From contig NZ_BAXZ01000010.1 in the NCBI RefSeq assembly GCF_000684975.1, forward strand, positions 186,001-250,000: a stretch of 64,000 bases of DNA, written 5' to 3'. The notes under the pieces were generated by a model, which saw only the letters and a list, made by a program, of their open reading frames with translations, was not told where the DNA came from and did not search any database. Below, piece after piece: positions 35,219 to 43,602 of the stretch (the first letter of the stretch is position 1; each line of letters starts with the position of its first letter). The DNA is from Paraburkholderia acidipaludis NBRC 101816. Lineage in GTDB: Bacteria > Pseudomonadota > Gammaproteobacteria > Burkholderiales > Burkholderiaceae. The position numbers and the translations under genes were made by a program.

Positions 35219-37111
35219 ATGACAGATATGGTGGACATGTTCCACAAGAAGCCGTCCAATCCTGACGCAGCCAGTCCCCAGTACGTGGGTGAAGTACCTG
35301 ACGCCGCAGCCACCGTGCAGCGAGCAATTTCGATTAGCAAAACCTTTCCCGACACACCGCCCGATGGCTGCTATCGCTGCGAGCAGGAACTGTATATCAG
35401 CTTTTTCTTCGACGGTTTTGGCCACGACCAGAAAGCCGACGCGCAGAAGGGTGCCTTGTCGAATATTGGCCGCTTGTTTGCCGCGCACAAGAACGACGAG
35501 AAGAAAGGTGCATATCGGCGCTATTACGAAGGGCTTGGCACCCGCCTGAGTAATGCCCCGGTCACTGCACATGACGTGCTTGCGCCGGTCGGGAAAGACG
35601 CAGAATCCATCGCAACGGACAAAGCCCAGGGGGTGGTGTCCGATCCGTACAAAAAGCCGCTTTCGGCCATGACCAAAGCTAAGTGGGCAAATCCCGACAT
35701 GGCGGTGAGCGAGATCGTCAAGGAAGGACAAAACGTCGCTGCCGAGCAGGTGAACCGTGAGAAGGTCTGGGCAAAAATCACAGACTGGAAAGGCGTCGTC
35801 AAGGCGAAATGGGCAGGCGTAAGCTTCATGCTGATTGCTGAAAACGTCGCGTCAATCCGCGACAATGAAAAAGCGGCTGCATTCCTTGGAACGGGCGTGG
35901 CGAAGCGCGTTGATAAGGCGGTGGGCGACCTCAAGGAGATCGTCAAAAACGCGGCGAAGAATCCACGCGAGATCAAGCGGATCAAGATCGCGGTGTTTGG
36001 GTACGACCGGGGGGCGCTCGTTGCACGAACTTTCGCGAACCAGCTTTTCGGGAAGGAATGCAAGCTCGTCAAGGGTGAGGCGCAGTTTCAGGGTATCCCG
36101 GTTGAATGCGATTTCATGGGGCTGTTCGACAGCGTATCTGCGTCTTACGCCGATACCCTCTTCACCAAAGCGCTAGCTACCGCAATTGGTATGGTGCCGA
36201 CCGGGGGAATCACGCGACCGGTTGTCCGTTACCTTGCAGATGGCGCATTGCAACTGGTGTCACTGATCAAACGTAGGCTCGACGCCGTGGAGATTCCCGA
36301 TCAGGTCAAGCGCGTGGTGCATTACGTCGCCGCCAACGAACTGCGTTTCTACAAGCGTGTCGATTCGTTGCGCAAATCGCAGGCGCAGGACCGGATCACC
36401 GAAGTCGTTTTCCCCGGTACACAGCCCGATATCGGCGGTGGCGTGCGTAACGAGGATGGCGGCAAAAGCAATGAACTCGCGAAACTCGTTGTACGTTGCA
36501 TGCACCAGGAAGCTTGGTTTAACGGCGTGCCGCTACTGAGACTCGATCAGATGTCGGGGCCATTGCATCCGGTACTGGCCGAGTTCCAGAGTTTTCAGCC
36601 CATTACAAGTGGTGGAGCAAAGCATACAGTAGACGATCTGTTTCAGGCGTACTTGGGGCACGTTCGCGCTTCTGGCCCACTCGAAAAGCACTTCATGGCG
36701 CACCAGAAGGTATTTGTGTCGTATCTGCGCAGGGTCAATGACAGCCTTGGAAGAAATGATGGCACGCATTTCTCGAACCGTGCCGCCTTCGAGTATCAGG
36801 CGTTGATCGACAACTCTGGTGGATCGTTCTCGCCCGAACTGGGCGTGAATGTCACGATGACGGGTACGTCGGCTACGGATATCGCGGATCCCCATGCAAA
36901 GGAACTGGGATTGACTTGGGAAAATCCGCAGCCGCTGCCGCCGCTGGTGTTGGCTTTCTTCGACCACGTCTTCCATAACACGATGACCGAACCGCTGAAC
37001 GACGCGGCGTTGAACACGGTTAGCTATTTCATGGTGCGCCCGATTGAAGACGACATGCCCGCACCTGTCGCGCCACTACCCGATCCGATCCCAGGCGCTG
37101 GCGTCCTGTAA
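35219..37111 (+). CDS. DUF2235 (Tle1-like) protein with altered catalytic motif, copy 1
   Basis: A 630-aa protein with the DUF2235 alpha/beta-hydrolase plan found in T6SS phospholipase Tle1. It has LYISFFFDGFGHDQ near residue 62, YYEGLGTRLS near 102, the nucleophile elbow region VFGYDRGALVARTF, CDFMGLFDSVSASYAD, VVHYVAANELRF and VVFPGTQPDIGGG. The family elbow is normally G-F-S-R-G; here it is GYDRG, with Asp263 in place of Ser. The segment that normally reads FPG.HSDIGGG has Gln402 in place of His. There is no signal peptide. No vgrG or PAAR gene is nearby. The ribosome site is weak. It may be catalytically inactive. Confidence 0.75.
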   Translation: MTDMVDMFHKKPSNPDAASPQYVGEVPDAAATVQRAISISKTFPDTPPDGCYRCEQELYISFFFDGFGHDQKADAQKGALSNIGRLFAAHKNDEKKGAYRRYYEGLGTRLSNAPVTAHDVLAPVGKDAESIATDKAQGVVSDPYKKPLSAMTKAKWANPDMAVSEIVKEGQNVAAEQVNREKVWAKITDWKGVVKAKWAGVSFMLIAENVASIRDNEKAAAFLGTGVAKRVDKAVGDLKEIVKNAAKNPREIKRIKIAVFGYDRGALVARTFANQLFGKECKLVKGEAQFQGIPVECDFMGLFDSVSASYADTLFTKALATAIGMVPTGGITRPVVRYLADGALQLVSLIKRRLDAVEIPDQVKRVVHYVAANELRFYKRVDSLRKSQAQDRITEVVFPGTQPDIGGGVRNEDGGKSNELAKLVVRCMHQEAWFNGVPLLRLDQMSGPLHPVLAEFQSFQPITSGGAKHTVDDLFQAYLGHVRASGPLEKHFMAHQKVFVSYLRRVNDSLGRNDGTHFSNRAAFEYQALIDNSGGSFSPELGVNVTMTGTSATDIADPHAKELGLTWENPQPLPPLVLAFFDHVFHNTMTEPLNDAALNTVSYFMVRPIEDDMPAPVAPLPDPIPGAGVL

Positions 37112-37136
37112 CTGCATTCGACGGGAACAGAATTCT

Positions 37137-37160
37137 AGCCGCGCCTCGTGCGCGGCTTTT
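37137..37160 (+). terminator. Terminator after DUF2235 copy 1
   Basis: The stem AGCCGCGC / GCGCGGCT with a 5-nt loop is followed by TTTCG. A degraded version follows copy 2 near 51262. Confidence 0.6.
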
Positions 37161-37179
37161 CGTTGGTCCCCTTGTACGC

Positions 37180-37287
37180 TTACAACGACAAGACTTGTCG
37201 TGCCCACGCCTCCATCATCGGGCGGCGCTGTTCCAGCAAATCAGTCCGGTGATAAGCACTTTCAACCTTGTTCGCGATGGTAGCCAT
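37180..37287 (-). pseudogene. Integrase C-terminal remnant
   Basis: A 35-codon minus-strand frame containing NKVESAYHRTDLLEQRRPMM and then EAWARQV before its stop. This matches the C-terminal tail of P4-type tyrosine integrases (N.VE.AYHR.DLLE.RR.LM..WA). The catalytic domain is missing; only the tail survives, directly after the toxin remnant. Not a functional gene. Confidence 0.65.
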
Positions 37288-37289
37288 TG

Positions 37290-37584
37290 TCAACTCTCCA
37301 GTTCGCGTGCGAGACGCAGTGCGCGAGCAATATCCGCATCCTGCGTGCGCTTGTCACCCCCACATAGCAGGATGATAAAAACGCCGCGGCGCTGTGTGTA
37401 ATACACCCGGTATCCAGGTCCATAGTCGATGCGCAACTCGGAAACGCCCTCCGCTACCGGCTTCACATCGCCGGGGTTTCCATCCATCAGCCGCTAAATA
37501 CGGCTGGATGCGGGCACGCGCCCGGAGATCGCGCAAACCATCAATCCATCGGGCGAATTCAGTGGTTTTGCGCAGTTCGATCAT
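37290..37584 (-). pseudogene. Broken RelE/HigB-type addiction-module toxin
   Basis: From ATG 37584 the frame encodes MIELRKTTEFARWIDGLRDL and RARARIQ. The sequence then shifts frame and meets a TAG. It resumes as RLMDGNPGDVKPVAEGVSEL, then RIDYGPGYRVYYTQR and ILLCGGDKRTQDADI, to a stop at 37290. Together this is the family of small phage-derived addiction-module killer proteins. A frameshift and an in-frame TAG near 37500 inactivate it. The antitoxin usually lies directly downstream; an integrase fragment is there instead. Confidence 0.75.
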
Positions 37585-37621
37585 TGCCAGGGTGTAGCCT
37601 CTGGCTACACCCTGGCAATGA
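37581..37621. repeat. Perfect 19-bp inverted repeat over the toxin start
   Basis: The arms TCATTGCCAGGGTGTAGCC (37581-37599) and its exact complement (37603-37621) flank TCT. The toxin ATG (37584) lies inside the left arm. It could be an operator or hairpin. Perfect arms of this length are unlikely to occur by chance in a decaying region. Confidence 0.75.
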
Positions 37622-37721
37622 CACAGAAAACAGGGCCCGATGCCAGCACCATCCAAACACAAAACTAGGTGAAAACCCTAATAATACGGTAAAATCCCAC
37701 GCATTCCGGGAAATCACCACC

Positions 37722-37934
37722 ATGCCGCACCGTTACCAAATCCTCGAAAAGATCGCCTTCACGCTCGTCGTTTTGTCTGCCGTGATGTGCTCCGGCTTCA
37801 TCGCCTGGGAAAGCTCGCCCGACTTCCGCGCGAACTTCCAGCAGGGCAAGGATCTCTTTCTGAAGAGCGGCGAGTACTCGTATGCCTGCGCAACGGTCGC
37901 GACCGACCCGTGCGCGCAGTTCCCGCTCGAGTAA
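37722..37934 (+). CDS. Small hypothetical membrane protein, 70 aa
   Basis: Begins MPHRYQILEKIAFTLVVLSA. One hydrophobic segment (about residues 11-30) is followed by a short soluble tail with two Cys (YACATVATDPCAQF) that could form a disulfide if periplasmic. I do not recognise the family. The composition is that of the core genome, so the element seems to end just before it. Confidence 0.6.
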   Translation: MPHRYQILEKIAFTLVVLSAVMCSGFIAWESSPDFRANFQQGKDLFLKSGEYSYACATVATDPCAQFPLE

Positions 37935-38065
37935 GCCTCGGGCCGTCCCACCTCGTCTTAATGGCGTCACCGAGTCTCCCGCGCATGGCGCAGGTCACAG
38001 CGGGTTGCATCCGCGAGCATTTCGACTAAGCTCGAATCTGGTCTCGCCTCCGAGCTTGTTCGACA

Positions 38066-38578
38066 ATGCTCATCCGCGCCTGCCCGCCTGGCGGCTTCGC
38101 CGCGTCACGCGCCAATCTGCTGCGGCGCTTCGGCTTCGTTTTGCCCCTGCTAATCGCGAGCGCCTGCACCATCACGCCCCCGCAGCGTCCGCTCCTGATC
38201 ATTCCGCCCGCAGCCATCAACAGCAACACGCTCGACCAGTACCGCACGGCCGTTGCCCACCGCATCGTCGATCGCAACCCCTCGTATATCCTGCACGGCT
38301 CGCCTCAGGCGATGCTGCGCTCGCTCGTGGTCGTTTCCTTCGTCGTGGACCGCAACGGCCAGATTGTGAAGTCGTCGGTCTATCGCACCAACGGCGACGA
38401 CGAGGCCGAAGCCACCGCGCTATCTACGCTGCGCCGCGCGGCACCCTTGCCCGTGCCTCCGGAACGGCTGCTCAACCCGGCAGGTCAGCTCGAAATGTTC
38501 GAAGACTGGCTCTTCAACGACAACGGCAAGTTCCAGTTGCGCACGCTCGCGTCGCCGCAGGCCCAGAACTTCGACTGA
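38066..38578 (+). CDS. TonB C-terminal-like lipoprotein
   Basis: A 170-aa protein. A hydrophobic leader ends in LLIASAC, a plausible lipobox. The domain includes VVVSFVVDRNGQIVKSSVYR and ATALSTLRRAAPLPVPPERL, which matches the TonB C-terminal fold (V.F.v...G.v....v..SSG...LD..Al..l..a.P.P.PP). It lacks the Pro-rich linker of true TonB. Its role in the envelope is not known. Confidence 0.75.
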   Translation: MLIRACPPGGFAASRANLLRRFGFVLPLLIASACTITPPQRPLLIIPPAAINSNTLDQYRTAVAHRIVDRNPSYILHGSPQAMLRSLVVVSFVVDRNGQIVKSSVYRTNGDDEAEATALSTLRRAAPLPVPPERLLNPAGQLEMFEDWLFNDNGKFQLRTLASPQAQNFD

Positions 38579-38606
38579 ACGGCCAACCAGCCGCGCCCGC
38601 GCCGCC

Positions 38607-38636
38607 TTGCTGCGCGCAAACTGCGGTCGTTATAAT
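38607..38636 (+). promoter_or_regulatory. Promoter of the MHS-family transporter
   Basis: TTGCTG at 38607-38612 and TATAAT at 38631-38636, 18 bp apart. This gives a leader of about 100 nt. Confidence 0.55.
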
Positions 38637-38744
38637 TTTTCGCTATCTAGCCGGCCAAGCGCTGCGCCCCGAACAAAGACGCACACCGCCGGATGACGCC
38701 AAACCCGGCGACCACGTGCCTCACAACGACTGGAGACTTGGTAC

Positions 38745-40058
38745 ATGTCGACTTCCCCGATTTCGCCCGCGCGCGCCGGCGAGAACGGCGCCGGCGCGAC
38801 GCGCACGGCGCGCGTGATCTTCGCGAGCTTTATCGGCACCGCGATCGAGTTCTACGATTTCTATGTATACGCAACGGCCGCCGCGCTCGTGATCGGCCCG
38901 GTGTTCTTCCCGCACGGCTCGGCGACGGCGCAGGCGCTTTCGGCTTTCGTCACGTTCGGCATCGCGTTCGTCGCGCGGCCCATCGGCTCCTTTCTGTTCG
39001 GCCATTTCGGCGACCGTATCGGCCGCAAATCGACGCTCGTCGCCTCGCTGCTCGTCATGGGCCTCTCCACCACGCTGATCGGTTTCGTGCCCGGCTATGA
39101 CTCGATCGGCGGCCTCGCGCCGATCCTGCTATGCGTCCTGCGCTTCGGCCAGGGGATCGGCCTCGGCGGCGAATGGGGCGGCGCCGCGCTGCTCGCGACC
39201 GAATACGCGCCCGCCGGCAAGCGCGGCTGGTTCGGCATGTTCCCGCAGCTCGGGCCGTCGGTGGGTTTTCTCGCCTCGAACGGCCTTTTCTTCGGCCTCG
39301 CCTCGACGCTCTCCGACCAGCAGTTCCGCGACTGGGGCTGGCGCGTGCCGTTCGTCGTTTCGGCCGTGCTCGTCGCGCTCGGCCTCTATGTGCGGTTGAA
39401 GATTGCCGAAACACCCGCCTTCAAGGCGGCCATCGAGCGCGAGGAGCGCGTGCGCGTGCCGGTCGTGACGCTCCTCGCCCATCACTGGCGGCCCACGCTC
39501 CTTGGCGCGCTCGCGATGGTCGTCTGCTACACGCTGTTCTACAACGCCACGGTGTTCTCGCTCTCGCACGGCGTGACGGCGCTGCATATTCCGCGTCCGA
39601 CCTTCCTCGGCATGCTGTGCGTCGCGGTCGTCTTCATGGGTCTCGCCACACCGCTCTCGGCATGGGCAAGCGACCGCTGGGGCCGCAAGCCGGTACTAAC
39701 CGCCGGCTGCATCGCGGCGATCGCCTCGGGCTTCACGATGGCGCCGCTGCTCGGCAGCGGTTCGCTGCCGCTCGTGCTGCTATTCCTTGTGATCGAGCTG
39801 TTCCTGATGGGCGCCACCTTCGCGCCGATGGGCGCGCTCCTGCCCGAGCTCTTCCCCACGAGCGTGCGCTATACCGGTGCGGGCGTGGCGTACAACCTGG
39901 GCGGCATTCTCGGCGCTTCGGTGGCGCCGTATATCGCTCAGGTGCTCGCCGCGCGCGGCGGCCTGTCGTGGGTTGGCGCGTACGTGTCGATCGCGGCCGC
40001 GATCAGCCTGTTCGGTGTCCTGTGCATGCACGAGACACGCGACAGGACACTGATGTAA
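38745..40058 (+). CDS. MFS transporter, metabolite:H+ symporter (MHS) family
   Basis: A 437-aa protein with 12 hydrophobic segments. GTAIEFYDFYVYATAAALV at the first helix, GHFGDRIGRKSTL in the loop between helices 2 and 3, and GEWGGAALLATEYAP are hallmarks of the MHS group (ShiA, ProP, KgtP, citrate carriers). It imports an organic acid or osmolyte with protons; the substrate is unknown. Confidence 0.9.
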   Translation: MSTSPISPARAGENGAGATRTARVIFASFIGTAIEFYDFYVYATAAALVIGPVFFPHGSATAQALSAFVTFGIAFVARPIGSFLFGHFGDRIGRKSTLVASLLVMGLSTTLIGFVPGYDSIGGLAPILLCVLRFGQGIGLGGEWGGAALLATEYAPAGKRGWFGMFPQLGPSVGFLASNGLFFGLASTLSDQQFRDWGWRVPFVVSAVLVALGLYVRLKIAETPAFKAAIEREERVRVPVVTLLAHHWRPTLLGALAMVVCYTLFYNATVFSLSHGVTALHIPRPTFLGMLCVAVVFMGLATPLSAWASDRWGRKPVLTAGCIAAIASGFTMAPLLGSGSLPLVLLFLVIELFLMGATFAPMGALLPELFPTSVRYTGAGVAYNLGGILGASVAPYIAQVLAARGGLSWVGAYVSIAAAISLFGVLCMHETRDRTLM

Positions 40059-40083
40059 TACCCAGGGCCATCCCTGATAAAAA

Positions 40084-40117
40084 AGCGGCGTCCGCAAAAA
40101 CGGACTCCGCTTTTTTT
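40084..40117 (+). terminator. Terminator after the MHS transporter
   Basis: The stem AGCGGCGTCCG / CGGACTCCGCT with one mismatch is followed by seven Ts. Confidence 0.85.
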
Positions 40118-40213
40118 GTCCACTTTGAGCGCGTGCGGCGCCTGACTATACTTCGTTCAACAGATCAGTATTTCGGTCAGCCCACGCTGTCTTTCCCATT
40201 CCGGGGGTCGACG

Positions 40214-40393
40214 ATGAACATCCATCTGAACAACGCCGACGTCGTCCTGATCATCGCCATCGCGCTCGGCACTTCGCTCGTGCTGGCCTTCAGGCTGCAC
40301 ACGACGAGCTGGCGCGCCGTGGTGATCGAAGCGATCGCCGCTAACGCCGCCGCCATCGCGGCGGTCGTCGCACTCGAAATGCTGCTGGCCTGA
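40214..40393 (+). CDS. Small hydrophobic hypothetical protein, 59 aa
   Basis: Begins MNIHLNNADVVLIIAIALGT. There are two hydrophobic stretches (about 10-25 and 38-57) separated by RLHTTSWRA, so it looks like a hairpin membrane protein. GGGGG precedes the ATG by 7 bp. It follows a strong terminator, so it is its own unit. No family recognised. Confidence 0.55.
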   Translation: MNIHLNNADVVLIIAIALGTSLVLAFRLHTTSWRAVVIEAIAANAAAIAAVVALEMLLA

Positions 40394-40450
40394 GTCGCAT
40401 GCTGCTGGTGGCGGCACGCGTGCCGCCCTCGCTCTCCGGGTCGATCAGCG

Positions 40451-40573
40451 TCAGTAGTAGTAGCCGTGATGGTAGCCGCCGCCATAGTAGCCGCCGGCCG
40501 GCACCACGACGCACCCGCTCAGCGCCGCCGCGAGCAATGCACCTGCAATGAGGGTTAGCGTCAGTCGTTTCAC
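40451..40573 (-). CDS. Small Tyr/Gly-rich lipoprotein, 40 aa
   Basis: It starts at GTG 40573 with GGGAG 6 bp upstream. An ATG 6 bp before it is followed by AAG TGA and cannot be the start. The signal peptide ends in a lipobox ALSGC, and the mature part is VVVPAGGYYGGGYHHGYYY. Similar tiny YHH/GGY lipoproteins are common in Burkholderia. Function unknown. Too short for most ORF callers. Confidence 0.65.
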   Translation of the reverse strand: MKRLTLTLIAGALLAAALSGCVVVPAGGYYGGGYHHGYYY

Positions 40574-40864
40574 TTCATTCTCCCGTCGAGTCAATGTCTG
40601 TTGTCCTGGTGTGCCGTATCTGGCTTCCAGACGATTCGATTGAACACGACGGCGACTTCGCCAGGCGTTGCAATTTGTAAGTAGCGATGTGGTGCGTGTT
40701 ACACGCGAGGCGCGATGTCCCGCAGCGCCGCCGCGCCCACGGCATATTCACCAACTCGCGGCGACACTTTTAACAAACGTGTAAACGGAAAACCGCGCGC
40801 AAGCCTGCGCGGGAAAGCGCAAAAAAGGCGGGCGCGTGTCGTCTCCGTGTCGCCCCGGTGTCAC
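40574..40864. other. Intergenic region
   Basis: About 290 bp between two minus-strand genes. It should hold the promoter of the 40-aa lipoprotein and the end of the heptosyltransferase transcript. No clear structure is seen. Confidence 0.4.
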
Positions 40865-41869
40865 TCATGCAGCCGAAACGGCCGGGCCTTGCAGCGATGC
40901 ATCGGCGCGCGGCGGATAGACCTCGCTCACGGCGTCGAGCGCGGCCTGCACAGGCGGCACGTGGTTGCCGTCCCCCACCGAAACCGATCTGCCGGGCGCG
41001 CGCACGCCCGTGTGTTCCGCCGAGGTCGTGACGAAGATCATCACGGTAGGCCTCAGCAGCGCGTGCGAGAGGTGGACAAAGCCCGTATCGGTGCCGACGA
41101 CGAGCGCAACGTCCTCGATACGCTGCGCCACCTGCGGGACGGTCAGACGCGGCAGCACCACGGCGCCGGGCACGATGGCGGCGATCTCTTCGGCCGTGGC
41201 GCGCTCGTTGTCCGAGCCCCACGGCAGTTCGACGCGCAGACCGCGCGACTGCAAATCGCGGCAGAGTTCACCCCAATGCGCGACCGGCCACTTCTTTTCG
41301 TCCTTCGACGTCGCATGGAAGATCAGCGCGGTCGGCCCTTCGGGCGCGGGCAGCGCCGTTCCGTCGCGCGGGATGCGCATGTTGAACACGGGCGGCGTAT
41401 CGATCGTATAGCCGAGCGCTTCGCCCGCGCTGATGCGCATGCCGGTCCACGCATCGGTTCGCGGACGCGGCCCGAAACGCCCGTTGTACGCGAACGCCGC
41501 GCCGCGCTCGCCGAGATCCTGGGAGAGATAGCCGAAGCGCCGTTTCGAGCGCGTGAGCGCAGCGATGATGGCGCTCTTGTACACGCCATGAATGTCGACC
41601 ACGGCGTCGTAGCGCACGGCGCGCAACTCGCCGATCGAATCCCAGATGGCTTTCAGGTCGCTCCATTTGCGCGTTTTCTTGAAGCGGCGCAGCGGCGCGC
41701 AAAGTACCCGGTCGACGCCGGCGTTCCAGCGCACGATATCGGCAAACGCTTCGTCCGAGGCCCAGTCCACCGTCGCACCGGGGAACTCGCGCTGTATGTC
41801 GGCCACCACCGGCAATGCCTCGACGATGTCGCCCAGCGAGGTCACCTTGATAATCAGAAACCGTTTCAT
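40865..41869 (-). CDS. waaC: Lipopolysaccharide heptosyltransferase I
   Basis: A 334-aa glycosyltransferase of family GT9 that adds the first heptose to Kdo2-lipid A. MKRFLIIKVTSLGDIVEALP is the typical start. ATSKDEKKWPVAHWGELC and VVGTDTGFVHLSHALLRPTV are the donor-site motifs, and Asp13 in LGDI matches the catalytic Asp. It is divergent from the chloride channel gene. Confidence 0.9.
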   Translation of the reverse strand: MKRFLIIKVTSLGDIVEALPVVADIQREFPGATVDWASDEAFADIVRWNAGVDRVLCAPLRRFKKTRKWSDLKAIWDSIGELRAVRYDAVVDIHGVYKSAIIAALTRSKRRFGYLSQDLGERGAAFAYNGRFGPRPRTDAWTGMRISAGEALGYTIDTPPVFNMRIPRDGTALPAPEGPTALIFHATSKDEKKWPVAHWGELCRDLQSRGLRVELPWGSDNERATAEEIAAIVPGAVVLPRLTVPQVAQRIEDVALVVGTDTGFVHLSHALLRPTVMIFVTTSAEHTGVRAPGRSVSVGDGNHVPPVQAALDAVSEVYPPRADASLQGPAVSAA

Positions 41870-42058
41870 TGTCCTGCCGGCTCAATATCCATGAATTTTT
41901 CCGAGATTCTAGCGGAATGCCGGCATCGTCAAGCAGCTGATCCGGGCAATCCCCAGCGATACATCGCGCCCTTGTTTATCGCGGGGAAAAGCGCTGGTGA
42001 AAGAATAGTCAGGAAGCGATCGCCGAAACCATGAAGGATGGCGCGCACCGACCCGCCC

Positions 42059-42064
42059 TATAAT
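42059..42064 (+). promoter_or_regulatory. -10 element of the chloride channel gene
   Basis: TATAAT, 27 bp before the ATG at 42091. No clear -35 is seen. Confidence 0.45.
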
Positions 42065-42090
42065 TTCGTCTTTGCGCCCTGGCAGAGCTC

Positions 42091-43509
42091 ATGCAACCGG
42101 CAAACTACGACCTTTATTCGACCTTCGTGCGGCGCGCACGACGCCTCTGGCGGCAATACGGCGTACTGTGGCTCGGCGCGGTCGCCGTGGGTCTCGTGGC
42201 CGTGTTCTATGCCCGCCTCATCGACTGGGGCTACAACGCCTTTCTGCACCTGCAGCGCGAGCATATCTGGCTGCCCCTTATCCTGACGCCTGCCGTCGCG
42301 GCCGTTTCCGTCTGGCTCACGCGCACTTTCTTCCGCGGCGCCGAAGGCAGCGGCATTCCGCAGGTGATCGCCGTGCTGCACGCGAAACCCGGCGAATCGG
42401 GCGAGCGGCTGCTCACCCTGCGCATTCTGGCCGGCAAGATCGCCGTGTCGTTTCTCGGCATTCTCGGCGGCTTCACCATCGGCCGCGAGGGGCCGACGGT
42501 GCAGGTCGGCGCCGCGCTCATGTTCAACATGCGGCGGCTCTATCCGCGCTCGAACGTGCTCATCGAGCGCAAGCTCGTGCTGGCCGGCGCCGCCGCGGGG
42601 CTTTCCGCCGCGTTCAACACGCCGCTGGCCGGCATCGTCTTCGCCATCGAGGAACTCACGCGCAGCTTCGAAGCGCGTGCGAGCGGCGTGGTCATCACCA
42701 CCATCATCATCGCGGGCGTGATCGCGCTCGGCCTGAACGGCAACTACACCTACTTCGGCACGATCCAGATCGGCTCGCACTTTCCCGACCTGCTCGCCGT
42801 TGCGGTACTGCTCACCGCCGTCGTCACCGGCATTGCGGGCGGCGTCTTCTGCTGGCTGCTGCTCAATACCGCGCGCTGGATTCCCGCGCCGCTGCGCAAG
42901 CTGCACGGCGACCAGCCTATCGCCTTCGCGGCGCTCTGCGGTTTCATCATCGCCGTGATCGGGCTCGTTTCGGGCGGCACGACGTTCGGCAGCGGCTATG
43001 CGGAAGCGCGCGGCCTGCTCGACGGCCGCGAGCATCTGTCGCTCGCGTATCCGTTCCTGAAGATGGCGTCGATGGTGGGCTCTTACCTGCCCGGGATTCC
43101 GGGCGGCATCTTCGCGCCGTCGCTGTCGATCGGCGCGGGCTTCGGCAACGCGCTGCACATGGTGTTTGGCAGCCTGGAACTGCAGATGCTCATCGCGCTC
43201 GCGATGGTCGGCTATCTCGCGGCCGTCACGCAGTCACCCATTACGTCGTTCGTGATCGTGATGGAGATGATCAACGGTCACGCGCTCGTGATCTCGCTGA
43301 TGGCCACGGCGCTGATCGCGAGCCGCGTCTCGCGCCTTTTCGCGCCGCCGCTCTACGAAACCTTGTCGCAGCGCTACACGGCGCCGCCGCAGCCGGCTGC
43401 CGCACCGCAGGCCGCAGCAGCAGCCGACGAGGCGCCCGCCGACGTGCCCGAGCCGCTCAGACGCAACGAGCCCGACAGCGCCACCGCGAACGAAACCTCC
43501 GATCGCTGA
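42091..43509 (+). CDS. ClC-family chloride channel/antiporter
   Basis: A 472-aa membrane protein. The selectivity-filter segments are GSGIPQV near residue 90, GREGPTVQVGA near 132 with the gating Glu, and GIPGGIFAPSLSIGAGFG near 335. The proton-pathway Glu region AGIVFAIEELTRSFEA is also present, so it should be a 2Cl-/H+ antiporter rather than a pure channel. The C-terminal 40 residues are Ala/Pro-rich and disordered. No CBS domains. Likely role in acid resistance or volume control. Confidence 0.92.
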   Translation: MQPANYDLYSTFVRRARRLWRQYGVLWLGAVAVGLVAVFYARLIDWGYNAFLHLQREHIWLPLILTPAVAAVSVWLTRTFFRGAEGSGIPQVIAVLHAKPGESGERLLTLRILAGKIAVSFLGILGGFTIGREGPTVQVGAALMFNMRRLYPRSNVLIERKLVLAGAAAGLSAAFNTPLAGIVFAIEELTRSFEARASGVVITTIIIAGVIALGLNGNYTYFGTIQIGSHFPDLLAVAVLLTAVVTGIAGGVFCWLLLNTARWIPAPLRKLHGDQPIAFAALCGFIIAVIGLVSGGTTFGSGYAEARGLLDGREHLSLAYPFLKMASMVGSYLPGIPGGIFAPSLSIGAGFGNALHMVFGSLELQMLIALAMVGYLAAVTQSPITSFVIVMEMINGHALVISLMATALIASRVSRLFAPPLYETLSQRYTAPPQPAAAPQAAAAADEAPADVPEPLRRNEPDSATANETSDR

Positions 43510-43602
43510 AACGCCGCGGGCTCGTGTTCAGGTCCCCTCAGGCAGCCTTCTCAGGCAACCTGCTCAAGCAGCCTCGGCAGGCTGCCTGCCCCCGAAGGCG
43601 CC

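Larger units (their letters stand above)
34328..37175 (+). repeat. DUF3304-DUF2235 module, copy 1
   Basis: About 2.85 kb aligned by eye to 48438-51300. Similarity begins in GATT-CCGCCCT followed by an A-run, just before 34346, and continues through about 260 bp of upstream DNA, both genes and part of the terminator. It stops where the integrase remnant starts. Confidence 0.85.

Noticed and set aside
40570..40578. ATG start for the 40-aa lipoprotein
   Set aside because: ATG AAG TGA ends after two codons. The GTG 5 bp further on, at good spacing from GGGAG, gives the lipoprotein frame.
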